Origin: DATAWZ01 sp036266975
GTDB taxonomy: Bacteria > Actinomycetota > Thermoleophilia > Solirubrobacterales > Solirubrobacteraceae
Direction of reading: 5' to 3'
Length of the DNA stretch: 20,243 nt
Assembly: GCA_036266975.1 (NCBI GenBank)
Contig: DATAWZ010000155.1
Span: 1 to 20,243, forward strand
Under the pieces are notes generated by a model, which saw only the letters and a list, made by a program, of their open reading frames with translations, was not told the DNA's origin and made no database searches. Position 1 is the first letter of the stretch. Each line of letters opens with the position of its first letter. The position numbers were made by a program, and so were the translations under genes. Below, in pieces: positions 9,300 to 16,454 of the stretch.

Positions 9300-9843
9300 G
9301 CACGCAGGCGGCGTTGAGCGCTACCGCGAGCTGCGGCATGTCGCTTGGTGTCGTGTCCTGCTTGCAGAATGTGACCACGTGGGTGCGCATGTTCGCGATC
9401 GCCCGGAACGGATAGTTGAAGTCCGCCGCGTTCGCCGTGCAGTCGTAGGGCAACTGCCCGGCGGCGCGCGGGCCGGACGGCGAGCAGCTCACCGTGTTGA
9501 AGGGCCCGTCGAGTGTCTGATTGCGGATCAGCACCCGCATGTCCGCGGTGACCGCCCGGACCAGCGTGCGGGTCACCTGCTTGACGTTCGCGCGCCGCGG
9601 CAGGGTCACGGTGTGCGGGGCCTGGTCCTGGCCGACGACGATCCGGCTGAGCGAGTCGCCTTGCGGAGAGGCCTGGTCGGTGTTGGTGAACTGCCCGTCG
9701 TTGACCTCGTGCACCCCGATCACGACGCCGGCGCTGACGCAGCACAGGATCACCAGGGTCAGCACCCAGCGCATTCCCAGGGGCAGCGCCAGCCAGCGGC
9801 CGGACAGGCCGCGGGGCTCGGGCTGGGAGGGGGCGCTCGACAC
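9295..9843 (-). CDS. single-pass membrane protein with extracytoplasmic domain, unknown function
   Basis: 182 residues. A short cytoplasmic tail (SSAPSQPEPRGLSGR) is followed by one transmembrane helix at residues 26-44 (WVLTLVILCCVSAGVVIGV). The rest is a polar domain of about 135 residues that should face outside. The outer part has cysteines in NTVSCSP, PYDCTAN, TFCKQD and NAACVR, so two disulfides are possible. The start is chosen as GTG at 9843: the frame is open further upstream, but a TATCCT box sits 7 nt before this GTG and the upstream part is low-quality shadow sequence. I do not recognise a family. It converges on ppc and diverges from cysK across 97 bp. Confidence 0.72.
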   Translation of the reverse strand: MSSAPSQPEPRGLSGRWLALPLGMRWVLTLVILCCVSAGVVIGVHEVNDGQFTNTDQASPQGDSLSRIVVGQDQAPHTVTLPRRANVKQVTRTLVRAVTADMRVLIRNQTLDGPFNTVSCSPSGPRAAGQLPYDCTANAADFNYPFRAIANMRTHVVTFCKQDTTPSDMPQLAVALNAACVR

Positions 9844-9850
9844 GGCACCG

Positions 9851-9856
9851 AGGATA
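9851..9856 (-). promoter_or_regulatory. TANNNT (-10-like) box for the minus-strand membrane protein
   Basis: TATCCT on the minus strand, exactly 7 nt before the GTG at 9843. The spacing fits transcription starting at or next to the start codon. No Shine-Dalgarno site fits in the gap. Confidence 0.6.
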
Positions 9857-9926
9857 CGGGGCGCCGCGCCGGCGTGATCCAGGTCCCGGAGGCCTACCCC
9901 GCGGTCGTTCCGCGGCCAGCCCTGGC

Positions 9927-9932
9927 TATCGT
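9927..9932 (+). promoter_or_regulatory. TANNNT (-10-like) box before cysK
   Basis: TATCGT lies 8 nt before the ATG at 9941. It is compatible with a leaderless or near-leaderless transcript. No -35 hexamer is recognisable. Confidence 0.5.
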
Positions 9933-9940
9933 CCGCGGGG

Positions 9941-10885
9941 ATGGGTCGAATCCCGATCAGCATCGCCGATCTCGTCGGTGGCACACCGATGGTCCAGATC
10001 ACCCGGGTGCTCGGGCCCGCCGCGGCGGCCGGCAATGTCGAGGTCCTCGGCAAGCTCGAGTCGCTCAACCCGGGCGGCAGCGTCAAGGACCGCATCGGCG
10101 TGGCGATGCTCGCCGCGGCCGAAAGCGACGGCCTGATCGAGCCCGGAGTCACCACGATCGTCGAGGCGACGAGCGGCAACACGGGCATCGCGCTGGCCTT
10201 CGTCTGCGCCGCCCGGGGCTACCGGCTCGTGCTCACGCTGCCCCAGGGGATGAGCCGCGAGCGCGAGGCGCTGCTGCGCCTGTACGGAGCCGAGGTCCAG
10301 GTCACCGAGTCGATGGGGGGGATGGAGGAGGCCGTCCAGGCGGCACGGGCGCTGGCCCGCCAGCCGGGCGTGTTCCTGCCCGACCAGTTCTCCAACCCCG
10401 CGAACCCCCAGATCCACCGCGAGACGACCGGTCCGGAGATCTGGACTGGGCTCGAGGGCCGCGTGGACGTGCTCGTCGCCGGAGTGGGCACGGGTGGCAC
10501 GATCACCGGCGCCGGCGAGCACCTGCGCGAGCGCAATCCGGCGCTGCGCGTCGTCGCGGTCGAGCCGCGGAGCTCGGCGGTCCTGTCGGGGCGCCCGCCC
10601 GGGCCGCACAAGATCCAGGGCATCGGCGCGGGCTTCGTCCCGGCCGTGCTGAACCGTGACCTGCTGGACGAGATCATCACGGTGGGCGACGAGGACGCGC
10701 TGAGCACCGCGCGTCTGCTCGCCCGCCGGGAGGGCGTGCTGGCCGGGATCTCCGGCGGCGCGGCGATGTGGGCGGCGCTCCAGATCGCCGAGCGCCCGGA
10801 CAGCGCCGGGACGCGGATCTGCGTGATCCTGCCGGATTCCGGCGAGCGCTACGTCTCGACGCCGTTCTTCGCCCCGGAAGACTGA
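9941..10885 (+). CDS. cysK: cysteine synthase (O-acetylserine sulfhydrylase), PLP enzyme
   Basis: Makes cysteine from O-acetylserine and sulfide in the cytoplasm. 314 residues, standard for the fold-type II PLP family. The substrate loop LVGGTPMVQI is at residues 11-20. Lys49 in NPGGSVKDR is the PLP Schiff-base lysine, TSGNTG (77-82) is the substrate loop, GVGTGGTITG (181-190) binds the PLP phosphate, and GISGG (Ser271) contacts the pyridine nitrogen. KIQGIGAGFVP is also typical. Some relatives use cystathionine or O-phosphoserine, and CysM uses thiosulfate; the motifs alone do not exclude these, but cysE 23 bp downstream supports OAS sulfhydrylase. The TATCGT box 8 nt before the ATG is the likely promoter, and cysE has its own box as well. 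Confidence 0.93.
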   Translation: MGRIPISIADLVGGTPMVQITRVLGPAAAAGNVEVLGKLESLNPGGSVKDRIGVAMLAAAESDGLIEPGVTTIVEATSGNTGIALAFVCAARGYRLVLTLPQGMSREREALLRLYGAEVQVTESMGGMEEAVQAARALARQPGVFLPDQFSNPANPQIHRETTGPEIWTGLEGRVDVLVAGVGTGGTITGAGEHLRERNPALRVVAVEPRSSAVLSGRPPGPHKIQGIGAGFVPAVLNRDLLDEIITVGDEDALSTARLLARREGVLAGISGGAAMWAALQIAERPDSAGTRICVILPDSGERYVSTPFFAPED

Positions 10886-10896
10886 GCGGCAGCGGC

Positions 10897-10902
10897 TACC
10901 CT
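10897..10902 (+). promoter_or_regulatory. TANNNT (-10-like) box before cysE
   Basis: TACCCT in the 23-bp cysK-cysE gap, 6 nt before the ATG at 10909. It suggests that cysE can be transcribed separately from cysK as a leaderless mRNA. No Shine-Dalgarno site is present. Confidence 0.5.
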
Positions 10903-10908
10903 CTGCCC

Positions 10909-11652
10909 ATGCTCGGCCTCGGGACGCTCGCCCGCGTCGCCGCTGAGGTGCGTCGCGACGTCGCCGCGGCGCACGATCGCGATCCCGCCGCCCGCGGCGT
11001 GGGCTCCGGCGAGATCCTCGCCAGCTGGCCCGGCGTGCAGGCGGTGCTCGCGCACCGCGTCAGCCACGCCCTGCACGACGCCGGCGTCCCCCTCGCGCCG
11101 CGCGTGATCGCGACCTGCTCGCGCACCGTGACCGGGATCGAGATCCACCCTGCGGCCCGGATCGGGCGCGGCCTGTTCATCGATCACGGCTCGGGGGTGG
11201 TCATCGGCGAGACCGCGGTGATCGGCAACGGCGTGACCCTCTACCAGGGCGTGACGCTCGGGGGCACCGGGTTCGCCTGCGGCAAGCGCCATCCGACCGT
11301 GCAGGACAACGTGACGATCGGGTCCGGCGCCAAGCTGCTCGGCCCGATCACCGTCGGCCACGGCGCGAAGATCGGTGCCAACAGCGTCGTGATCACCGAC
11401 GTGCCACCCAACACGACGGTGGTGGGCAACCCCGGCCACCCGGTGCGCGTCGAAGGTCGGCGCCCGGACGGGCCCGACGTCGACTGGATCCACCTGCCCG
11501 ACCCGATCGCCGAGGCGATCGCCGGCCTGGCCGGCCGGATCTCCGCGCTGGAGGCGGCGATCGAGCGCCTCTCCGGTGGCGCCGAGCCGCCCGCGTCCGG
11601 CGAGGTGCGTCCGCTGCGTCCGGTCAGCGGACGCAACCCGGCCGGCGGCTGA
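10909..11652 (+). CDS. cysE: serine O-acetyltransferase with C-terminal extension
   Basis: Transfers acetyl from acetyl-CoA to serine, the first step of cysteine synthesis; the product feeds CysK upstream. 247 residues. Residues 1-70 form the short helical N-terminal domain typical of Bacillus-type SATs. Residues 70-185 are the left-handed beta-helix with hexapeptide repeats. FIDHGSGVVIGETAVIGNG holds the catalytic Asp-His pair, and GVTLGGTGFACGKRHPTVQD forms the loop near the acetyl-CoA site. The family normally ends soon after GNPARVI-like sequence. Here GNPGHPVRVEG is followed by about 60 extra residues with a short amphipathic helix (AIAGLAGRISALEAAIERL) and a Pro/Gly-rich end. There is no C-terminal isoleucine, the residue that anchors SAT in the CysK active site. 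ATG 10909 is chosen over upstream frame-open codons because it gives the normal N-terminus. Confidence 0.92.
   Translation: MLGLGTLARVAAEVRRDVAAAHDRDPAARGVGSGEILASWPGVQAVLAHRVSHALHDAGVPLAPRVIATCSRTVTGIEIHPAARIGRGLFIDHGSGVVIGETAVIGNGVTLYQGVTLGGTGFACGKRHPTVQDNVTIGSGAKLLGPITVGHGAKIGANSVVITDVPPNTTVVGNPGHPVRVEGRRPDGPDVDWIHLPDPIAEAIAGLAGRISALEAAIERLSGGAEPPASGEVRPLRPVSGRNPAGG
11606..11635 (+). terminator. perfect 11-bp hairpin inside the 3' end of cysE
   Basis: TGCGTCCGCTG pairs with CAGCGGACGCA around an 8-nt loop (CGTCCGGT). It ends 14 nt before the cysE stop codon, in the low-constraint C-terminal tail. The gap to the convergent gene is only 7 bp, so a terminator has to lie within coding sequence. 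No T-tract. Confidence 0.5.
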
Positions 11653-11659
11653 CCGGTCC

Positions 11660-12541
11660 TCAGTAGAAGACGGTCTTGCAGCGGTGCCGGGGACGCGCCT
11701 TGTATTCGGGCGCCTGGCCGCGATTCCACAGCCAGTTGTCCAGGGTGCGCTCGCTGATCCCCGTGCGCTCGGCGAGCAGCGCGCACGCGTGCACCGCGCA
11801 GGCCCGGATCTCGCGCTCGGCGCCGCCGAGCGGCAGCCGCCAGCCTCCGTCGATGTGATCGGCCAGGCGGCGCTCGTAGACGAGCACCCCCTCGCAGCGC
11901 AGGACGTGGGGGACCAGGTTGTCGGCGAAGATCGTCAGCTGCTCAAGATCGCCGAACGTCGCGAGCCCGGCGAGCGCGAGGTCGTGGGGGAGGATCTGCG
12001 CCCGCTTGAAGAAGCCGACGTCGTTGAACATCGCCATCCCCTGCGCGAGCCGCCCGGCGAGCCGCTGCGCCGACCCCTGCGCCTCGGCGACCGCGTGCAG
12101 CGCTCGCCGGTCGCCCAGGAAGCGCCCCAACGCACGCAGGCCCTGCGCGTACAGCGCCATCAGCTCCAGGTCGGCCGCCTGCCCGAGCACCGCGGCGAGC
12201 TCATCGGTGCGCATCGTGCGCAGCTGGGCGTTGGTCCACGGTCCCTCGCCGCGAAAGCGGTCGCTCAGCGCCGAGGCGATCGTGAAGTAGCCCGACATCG
12301 GCCCGTCCGGCGTCTGGCGCTTGCGCAGCTCCGGAAACCAACCCGAGCCGAAGTTGATCGCGTCGAGCGTGAACAGGTAGCGGGCGACGTCCTCCTCGTC
12401 GCCCTCCAGGAAGTGGTGCTCGGCGTCCAGCGGCGGAGGCTCGGAGGGGTCGACCGCCCCCAGTGCGTCGAGGTCGATCCGCACCCACCGGGCCTGAGCG
12501 GCGAGCAGCGCGCACTGGGCGCGGACCTCCTCGGCGAGCAT
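11660..12541 (-). CDS. queuosine salvage protein, DUF2419/Qng1 family (queuosine 5'-phosphate N-glycosylase)
   Basis: Family members release the base queuine from queuosine 5'-monophosphate so that it can be reinserted into tRNA. 293 residues, close to bacterial and eukaryotic members. Supporting segments are ARYLFTLDAINFGSGWFPEL (residues 53-72), GPWTNAQLRTM (100-110), FFKRAQILPHDLALAG (177-192; the conserved lysine is Lys179), QLTIFADNLVPHVLRCEGVL (201-220; Asp207 is in the place of the catalytic aspartate), HIDGGWRLPLGGAEREIRAC (229-248), and the C-terminal CKTVFY typical of the family. It converges on cysE with a 7-bp gap. A possible secreted protein lies 12 bp upstream on the same strand. 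No queuine transporter or tRNA-guanine transglycosylase is in the window, so the substrate is inferred from family knowledge. Confidence 0.85.
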   Translation of the reverse strand: MLAEEVRAQCALLAAQARWVRIDLDALGAVDPSEPPPLDAEHHFLEGDEEDVARYLFTLDAINFGSGWFPELRKRQTPDGPMSGYFTIASALSDRFRGEGPWTNAQLRTMRTDELAAVLGQAADLELMALYAQGLRALGRFLGDRRALHAVAEAQGSAQRLAGRLAQGMAMFNDVGFFKRAQILPHDLALAGLATFGDLEQLTIFADNLVPHVLRCEGVLVYERRLADHIDGGWRLPLGGAEREIRACAVHACALLAERTGISERTLDNWLWNRGQAPEYKARPRHRCKTVFY

Positions 12542-12553
12542 CGCCTCATCGTG

Positions 12554-13033
12554 TCAGGACGGCGGCGTCGACGTCCACAGGTCATCCCAGCCGGCGTCGC
12601 TGGGGATGTCGGTGCCGCCCGGCGCGCTGGTGCCGTAGCCGTTGAGAAGGGCGTGGTGGGCGAACGCCTCGTCGCCGGTGAGGGAATGGGACCCAGCGGT
12701 CGCCTGCTCGGGGGCGCTCCGCGCCTGGGAGGCGCTGCTCGCAGCCGAGCTCGCGCTGCCCTGCAGCGAGGCCACGCTCCCCTCGAGGGCGCAGACCGGG
12801 CCGGCGAGCGAGCCGACGTCGCGCCCGGGCAACTTGGAGCGCGTGGTCAGCTGCGCCCCGGTGCCCCGGAAATCCGCGCTCAGCGTGCGACCGACCTTCG
12901 GGAGGGTGACGGTCGCCGCGGCCACCGCCGGGGATGAGGCGCCGGCCTCGCTCGGCGCGAGGGCCTGGGCGGCGACGACGGCCGCGCTCGCCGAGACGAG
13001 GCGCTCACGAGGACGGGGAGCAAGGGGCGGCAA
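12554..13033 (-). CDS. hypothetical Ala/Ser-rich secreted protein (weakly supported)
   Basis: 159 codons from a TTG start. From about codon 10 onward the third codon positions are almost all G or C. The N-terminus (RERLVSASAAVVAAQALAPS) resembles a weak signal peptide. It is followed by a low-complexity Ser/Ala region (GSASSAASSASQARSAPEQA) and a tail with GYGTSAPGG and GWDDLWTSTPP. The stop is 12 bp before the queuosine-salvage start. The first codons (CTT, GCT, CGT, CCT, CGT) do not show the coding bias, while the neighbouring frame does (CRPLLPVLVSAS), so the true start or frame near 13000-13030 is uncertain. The opposite strand is also open here and shares third positions, so the bias alone does not settle the strand. 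No family recognised. Confidence 0.4.
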   Translation of the reverse strand: MPPLAPRPRERLVSASAAVVAAQALAPSEAGASSPAVAAATVTLPKVGRTLSADFRGTGAQLTTRSKLPGRDVGSLAGPVCALEGSVASLQGSASSAASSASQARSAPEQATAGSHSLTGDEAFAHHALLNGYGTSAPGGTDIPSDAGWDDLWTSTPPS

Positions 13034-13129
13034 GTGGAGCGTTCACGAGCTGCCCCCGGGTTGCGGGGCCTGTGGGCACATCCTCCCAACGACGCAGGAC
13101 CCACCCCGGCTGCCGTCGGGGCCCACATC

Positions 13130-13135
13130 TATATT
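13130..13135 (+). promoter_or_regulatory. TATATT (-10) box before pcrA
   Basis: TATATT lies exactly 7 nt before the ATG at 13143. It is a near-consensus -10 and the most AT-rich hexamer nearby. With no room for a Shine-Dalgarno site, it fits a leaderless transcript and fixes the pcrA start. Confidence 0.65.
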
Positions 13136-13142
13136 CGGGGCG

Positions 13143-15431
13143 ATGCCCGAACACGTGGAACCCGCACCTCCCGGCCAGCTCTCTCCCGAGATCGAGCAGC
13201 GCGTCGCCGCGCTGCTCGCGGGGTTGAACGAACCCCAGCGCGAGGCGGTCACCCACGGGAGCGGGCCGCTGCTGATCCTCGCCGGCGCGGGCAGCGGCAA
13301 GACGCGCGTGCTCACCCACCGGATCGCCTGGCTCATCCACACCGGCCGCGCCCAGGCGGGGGAGATCCTCGCCATCACCTTCACCAACAAGGCCGCGCAG
13401 GAGATGCGCGAGCGGGTGGAGCTCCTGCTCGGGCGGCGCACGCGCGCGATGTGGTTGATGACCTTCCATTCGGCCTGCGCGCGCATGCTGCGCGCGGACG
13501 CCGAGCGCCTGGCCTACACCCGCCAGTTCACGATCTACGACCAGGCCGACTCCCGCCGCCTGGTCAAGCGCTCGATCGACGAGCTCGGGATCGACCCCAA
13601 GCGCTACACGCCGGCGGCGATCCACAACCAGATCTCCGACGCCAAGAACCGGCTGCGGGCCGCGTCGGACTACCGGGAGCTGGTCGGGAGCTACTTCGAG
13701 CAGACGGTCGCCGACGTCTACGAGCGCTACGAGCGCGAGTTGCACCGCATGAACGCGATGGACTTCGACGACCTGCTCTTCCGTGCGGTCAACCTGCTCG
13801 AGCTGTTCCCGGAGGTGCGCGAGCGCTACGCGGCCGCCTTTGGGCACGTGCTCGTGGACGAGTACCAGGACACCAACCACGCGCAGTACCGCTGGCTCCA
13901 GCTGCTGATGAGCGCCAAGCACCGGAACCTGGCCGTCGTCGGCGACGACTGCCAGTCGATCTACAGCTTCCGCGGCGCGGACATCGCCAACATCCTGGAC
14001 TTCCAGGACGACTTCCCCGACGCGTACGTGGTCAAGCTCGAGCAGAACTATCGCTCGACCCAGACGATCCTCTCGGCGGCGACCGCGGTGATCGCCCACA
14101 ACCGCGGCCAGATCAGCAAGCGGCTGTGGACCGACGTCGGCGAGGGCGATCCGATCAAGGTGCGTGAGCTCGAGGACGAGTACGCCGAGGCGCGCTTCGT
14201 GGTCGGCGAGATCGAGCGGCTCGTCGACGAGGGGGCCTCGCGCAGCGAGATCGCCGTCTTCTACCGGACCAACGCGCAGTCGCGGGTCCTCGAGGACACG
14301 CTGGTGCGGCGCGAGATCGCCTACCAGGTGATCGGCGGCACCAAGTTCTACGAGCGCGCCGAGGTCAAGGACGCGGTCGCCTACCTGACGCTGCTCTCCA
14401 ACGGCGCCGATGTCGTCTCGTTCACCCGCGTCGCCAACTCGCCGCGACGGGGGATCGGGCAGACGTCGCTCTCGCGGGTGATCGCCTACGCCGAGACGCT
14501 CGGGGAGCCGATCTGGGACGTCGCCGCCGAGCCCGCCCGCGTGCCCGGGCTCGGGCCCGCGGCGGTCAAGGCGATCGGTCGGTTCATGGACACGATGACC
14601 GGGCTGCGCGAGCTCGCCCGCGACGGCGTTCCGGTGGGGGACCTCATGCAGGCCGCGCTCGACCGCAGCGGCTACGTCGAGGCGCTCGAGGCCGAGCGCA
14701 CCATCGAGGCCCAGGGACGGATCGAGAACCTGCAGGAGCTCGTCGAAGTCGGGCACGAGTTCGACGCCGGCGACGAGGACGGCGAGGGGCTCGACCTCTT
14801 CCTGCAGCAGATCGCGCTCGTCGCCGACGCCGATGCGCGCACCGACGACGAGGGGCTGGTGACCCTGATGACCCTGCACAACGCCAAGGGCCTGGAGTAC
14901 CCGATCGTGATGATCATCGGCTGCGAGGACGGCGTGTTCCCACACTCGCGCGCCCTCGACGACGGCACGCTGGAGGAGGAGCGACGGCTCTGCTACGTGG
15001 GCATCACCCGGGCGATGCGCGAGCTCTACCTCCTCTACGCGCGGCGTCGCGCGGTATTCGGCTCGACGACCTACGGGATCCGCAGCCGCTTTCTGGATGA
15101 GATTCCCGCCGAGCTCACCGACCGCGAGCCGATGGCCCCGCTGCTCACCGGTGCCGACGCCGGTGCGATCCGCGCACGCCGCGGCGCGCTGGTGCACGGG
15201 GCCCGCCCGAGCGGTGGCGCTGGGCCGGGGGCCGCGTGGGAGGCCTCGCAGGCCCAGGACGGGCCGGCGCTCGAGCTGCAACTCGGCGATGATGTCCTGC
15301 ATCCGGCGTTCGGCGAGGGCGTGGTCACCGGTGTCGAGCCGGGTGGGATCGTCGTGATTCGTTTCGCCCGGGACCGCTCCGAACGCAAGCTGATGGCCGA
15401 ATACGCGCCCCTGACCCTCGCCAGCCGATGA
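13143..15431 (+). CDS. pcrA: ATP-dependent DNA helicase PcrA/UvrD
   Basis: Superfamily 1A 3'-5' helicase acting in nucleotide-excision repair, replication restart and removal of stalled RNA polymerase. 762 residues, as expected. Motifs in order: Q motif LNEPQREAV (28-36), Walker A AGAGSGKT (47-54), Ia ITFTNKAAQEMRERV, II VDEYQDTN (238-245), III VVGDDCQSIYSFRGA, IV QNYRST, V VTLMTLHNAKGLEYPIV, and VI EERRLCYVGITRAM. After a Gly/Ala-rich linker, the last 55 residues (GDDVLHPAFGEGVVTGVEPG) form the Tudor-like domain that binds RNA polymerase in UvrD/PcrA. The frame stays open upstream to 12642, but that stretch has no helicase homology, so the ATG at 13143 is chosen; it sits 7 nt after TATATT. 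The stop overlaps folD as ATGA, so the two are coupled. Confidence 0.97.
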   Translation: MPEHVEPAPPGQLSPEIEQRVAALLAGLNEPQREAVTHGSGPLLILAGAGSGKTRVLTHRIAWLIHTGRAQAGEILAITFTNKAAQEMRERVELLLGRRTRAMWLMTFHSACARMLRADAERLAYTRQFTIYDQADSRRLVKRSIDELGIDPKRYTPAAIHNQISDAKNRLRAASDYRELVGSYFEQTVADVYERYERELHRMNAMDFDDLLFRAVNLLELFPEVRERYAAAFGHVLVDEYQDTNHAQYRWLQLLMSAKHRNLAVVGDDCQSIYSFRGADIANILDFQDDFPDAYVVKLEQNYRSTQTILSAATAVIAHNRGQISKRLWTDVGEGDPIKVRELEDEYAEARFVVGEIERLVDEGASRSEIAVFYRTNAQSRVLEDTLVRREIAYQVIGGTKFYERAEVKDAVAYLTLLSNGADVVSFTRVANSPRRGIGQTSLSRVIAYAETLGEPIWDVAAEPARVPGLGPAAVKAIGRFMDTMTGLRELARDGVPVGDLMQAALDRSGYVEALEAERTIEAQGRIENLQELVEVGHEFDAGDEDGEGLDLFLQQIALVADADARTDDEGLVTLMTLHNAKGLEYPIVMIIGCEDGVFPHSRALDDGTLEEERRLCYVGITRAMRELYLLYARRRAVFGSTTYGIRSRFLDEIPAELTDREPMAPLLTGADAGAIRARRGALVHGARPSGGAGPGAAWEASQAQDGPALELQLGDDVLHPAFGEGVVTGVEPGGIVVIRFARDRSERKLMAEYAPLTLASR

Positions 15432-16285
15432 CCGCGACCCTGATCGACGGCAAGGCGATCGCCGCGCGCGTGCGCGGCGAGGTCGCGCTGGAGGTGGAGG
15501 CCTTCGCGGCGAAGGCGGGGTTCGCGCCCGGACTGGCGACGATCCTGGTCGGCGACGACCCGGCCTCGGCGCTGTACGTGGGCGGTAAGCAGAAGGCCTC
15601 CGCCGAGGTCGGGATGGTGCCCTTCCACGAGCCGATGCCCACGACCTCCACGCACGAGGAGATCGCCGCGACGATCGTCCGCCTGAACGCCGACCCGGCG
15701 GTCAGCGGCATCCTGCTCCAGCTGCCGCTGCCCGAGGGCCTCAGCGGCACCGCGCTCACCGGCCTGATCGATCCGGCCAAGGACGTCGACGGGCTCACGC
15801 CCCCGAGTGCCGGGGCGCTCCTACTCGGTCGCGACGGGCTGCGCCCCTGCACGCCCGCCGGGGTGATCCAGCTGCTGGCCGACGTCGGTACGGCGCTGGA
15901 GGGCGCCGAGGCGGTGGTCGTGGGGCGCTCCAACCTGTTCGGCAAGCCGATGGCGCTGATGCTGCTCGAGGCCAACGCGACCGTGTCGATCTGCCACTCC
16001 CGTACCCGCGACCTGCGCGAGACCTGCGCCCGCGGCGACGTGCTGATCGCCGCCGCCGGCCGTGCTCACCTGATCGGAGCCGAGCACGTCAAGCCCGGCG
16101 CGGTGGTGATCGACGTCGGACAGAACCGGCTCGACGGGCGCCTGGTCGGCGACGTGGACTTCGAGGCGGTGCTCGAGCGCGCGAGCGCGATCACGCCGGT
16201 CCCCGGCGGGGTCGGCCCGATGACGATCGCGATGCTGCTGCGCAACACGCTGCAGGCCGCGCGCGCCCAGGCCGGCCTGAGCTGA
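15428..16285 (+). CDS. folD: bifunctional methylenetetrahydrofolate dehydrogenase/cyclohydrolase
   Basis: Converts 5,10-methylene-THF to 10-formyl-THF with NADP+, in the cytoplasm. 285 residues, as expected. Catalytic residues fall at the family's usual numbering: Tyr50 and Lys54 (ALYVGGKQKASAEVGM), Gln98 (ILLQLPLPEGL) and Asp121 (PAKDVDGLTPPSAG). CTPAGVIQLL, the Rossmann segment VVVGRSNLFGKPMALMLLE (163-181), DVLIAAAGRAHLI, VIDVGQNR, and the ending ITPVPGGVGPMTIAMLLRNT are all typical. The ATG at 15428 overlaps the pcrA stop, so folD depends on pcrA transcription. The pairing with a helicase gene has no obvious metabolic reason. Confidence 0.96.
   Translation: MTATLIDGKAIAARVRGEVALEVEAFAAKAGFAPGLATILVGDDPASALYVGGKQKASAEVGMVPFHEPMPTTSTHEEIAATIVRLNADPAVSGILLQLPLPEGLSGTALTGLIDPAKDVDGLTPPSAGALLLGRDGLRPCTPAGVIQLLADVGTALEGAEAVVVGRSNLFGKPMALMLLEANATVSICHSRTRDLRETCARGDVLIAAAGRAHLIGAEHVKPGAVVIDVGQNRLDGRLVGDVDFEAVLERASAITPVPGGVGPMTIAMLLRNTLQAARAQAGLS
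16268..16279. repeat. 12-bp palindrome at the end of folD
   Basis: CAGGCCGGCCTG is a perfect palindrome in the last codons of folD (stem CAGG/CCTG, loop CCGG). It is short and GC-rich; it may be a weak terminator element or chance. Confidence 0.25.
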
Positions 16286-16403
16286 CCGCCCGGCAACTGG
16301 ACGAATAGACGAATTGCGCGCCCGCGCGAGCGGCGGGTAGCGTGGCCGTGCACAGCAGCGAGCGACGATTCGGGGGCGGTCACCCTGGCCGAGCCGGTTG
16401 GGA

Positions 16404-16432
16404 CCGGGCGTGCCCGGCCGGCTCAAGCCGGC
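16404..16432 (+). terminator. tandem GC hairpins between folD and the membrane protein
   Basis: CCGGG-CGTG-CCCGG (16404-16417) is followed at once by GCCGGC-TCAA-GCCGGC (16417-16432), sharing one base. They lie about 120 nt after folD and 22 nt before the next ATG, just upstream of a TACAGT box. They could end pcrA-folD transcription or be a chance product of high GC. The rest of the gap (16286-16403) shows a short CCCGC...GCGGG hairpin at 16321-16337 and nothing else I can name. Confidence 0.35.
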
Positions 16433-16441
16433 GCGCGAAGG

Positions 16442-16447
16442 TACAGT
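16442..16447 (+). promoter_or_regulatory. TANNNT (-10-like) box before the four-helix membrane protein
   Basis: TACAGT lies exactly 7 nt before the ATG at 16455. It is compatible with leaderless transcription and supports this start over an in-frame GTG/ATG upstream. Confidence 0.6.
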
Positions 16448-16454
16448 GACGGCG

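Noticed and set aside
12642..13142. N-terminal extension of PcrA by 167 residues
   Set aside because: The extension has no helicase homology, the family N-terminus begins at 13143, and TATATT lies 7 nt before that ATG.
13005..15302. Long minus-strand open frame (765 codons) opposite pcrA, and similar long ones opposite ppc, gatA, gltX and the HDOD-LuxR gene
   Set aside because: These mirror the codon bias of clear plus-strand genes with full motif sets. The translations are Arg/Ala/Gly/Asp-rich without recognisable domains.
16348..16449. Short ORF (GTG start, 33 codons) between folD and the membrane protein
   Set aside because: Composition is Gly/Arg-rich without coding features, and it overlaps the hairpins and the -10 box of the next gene.
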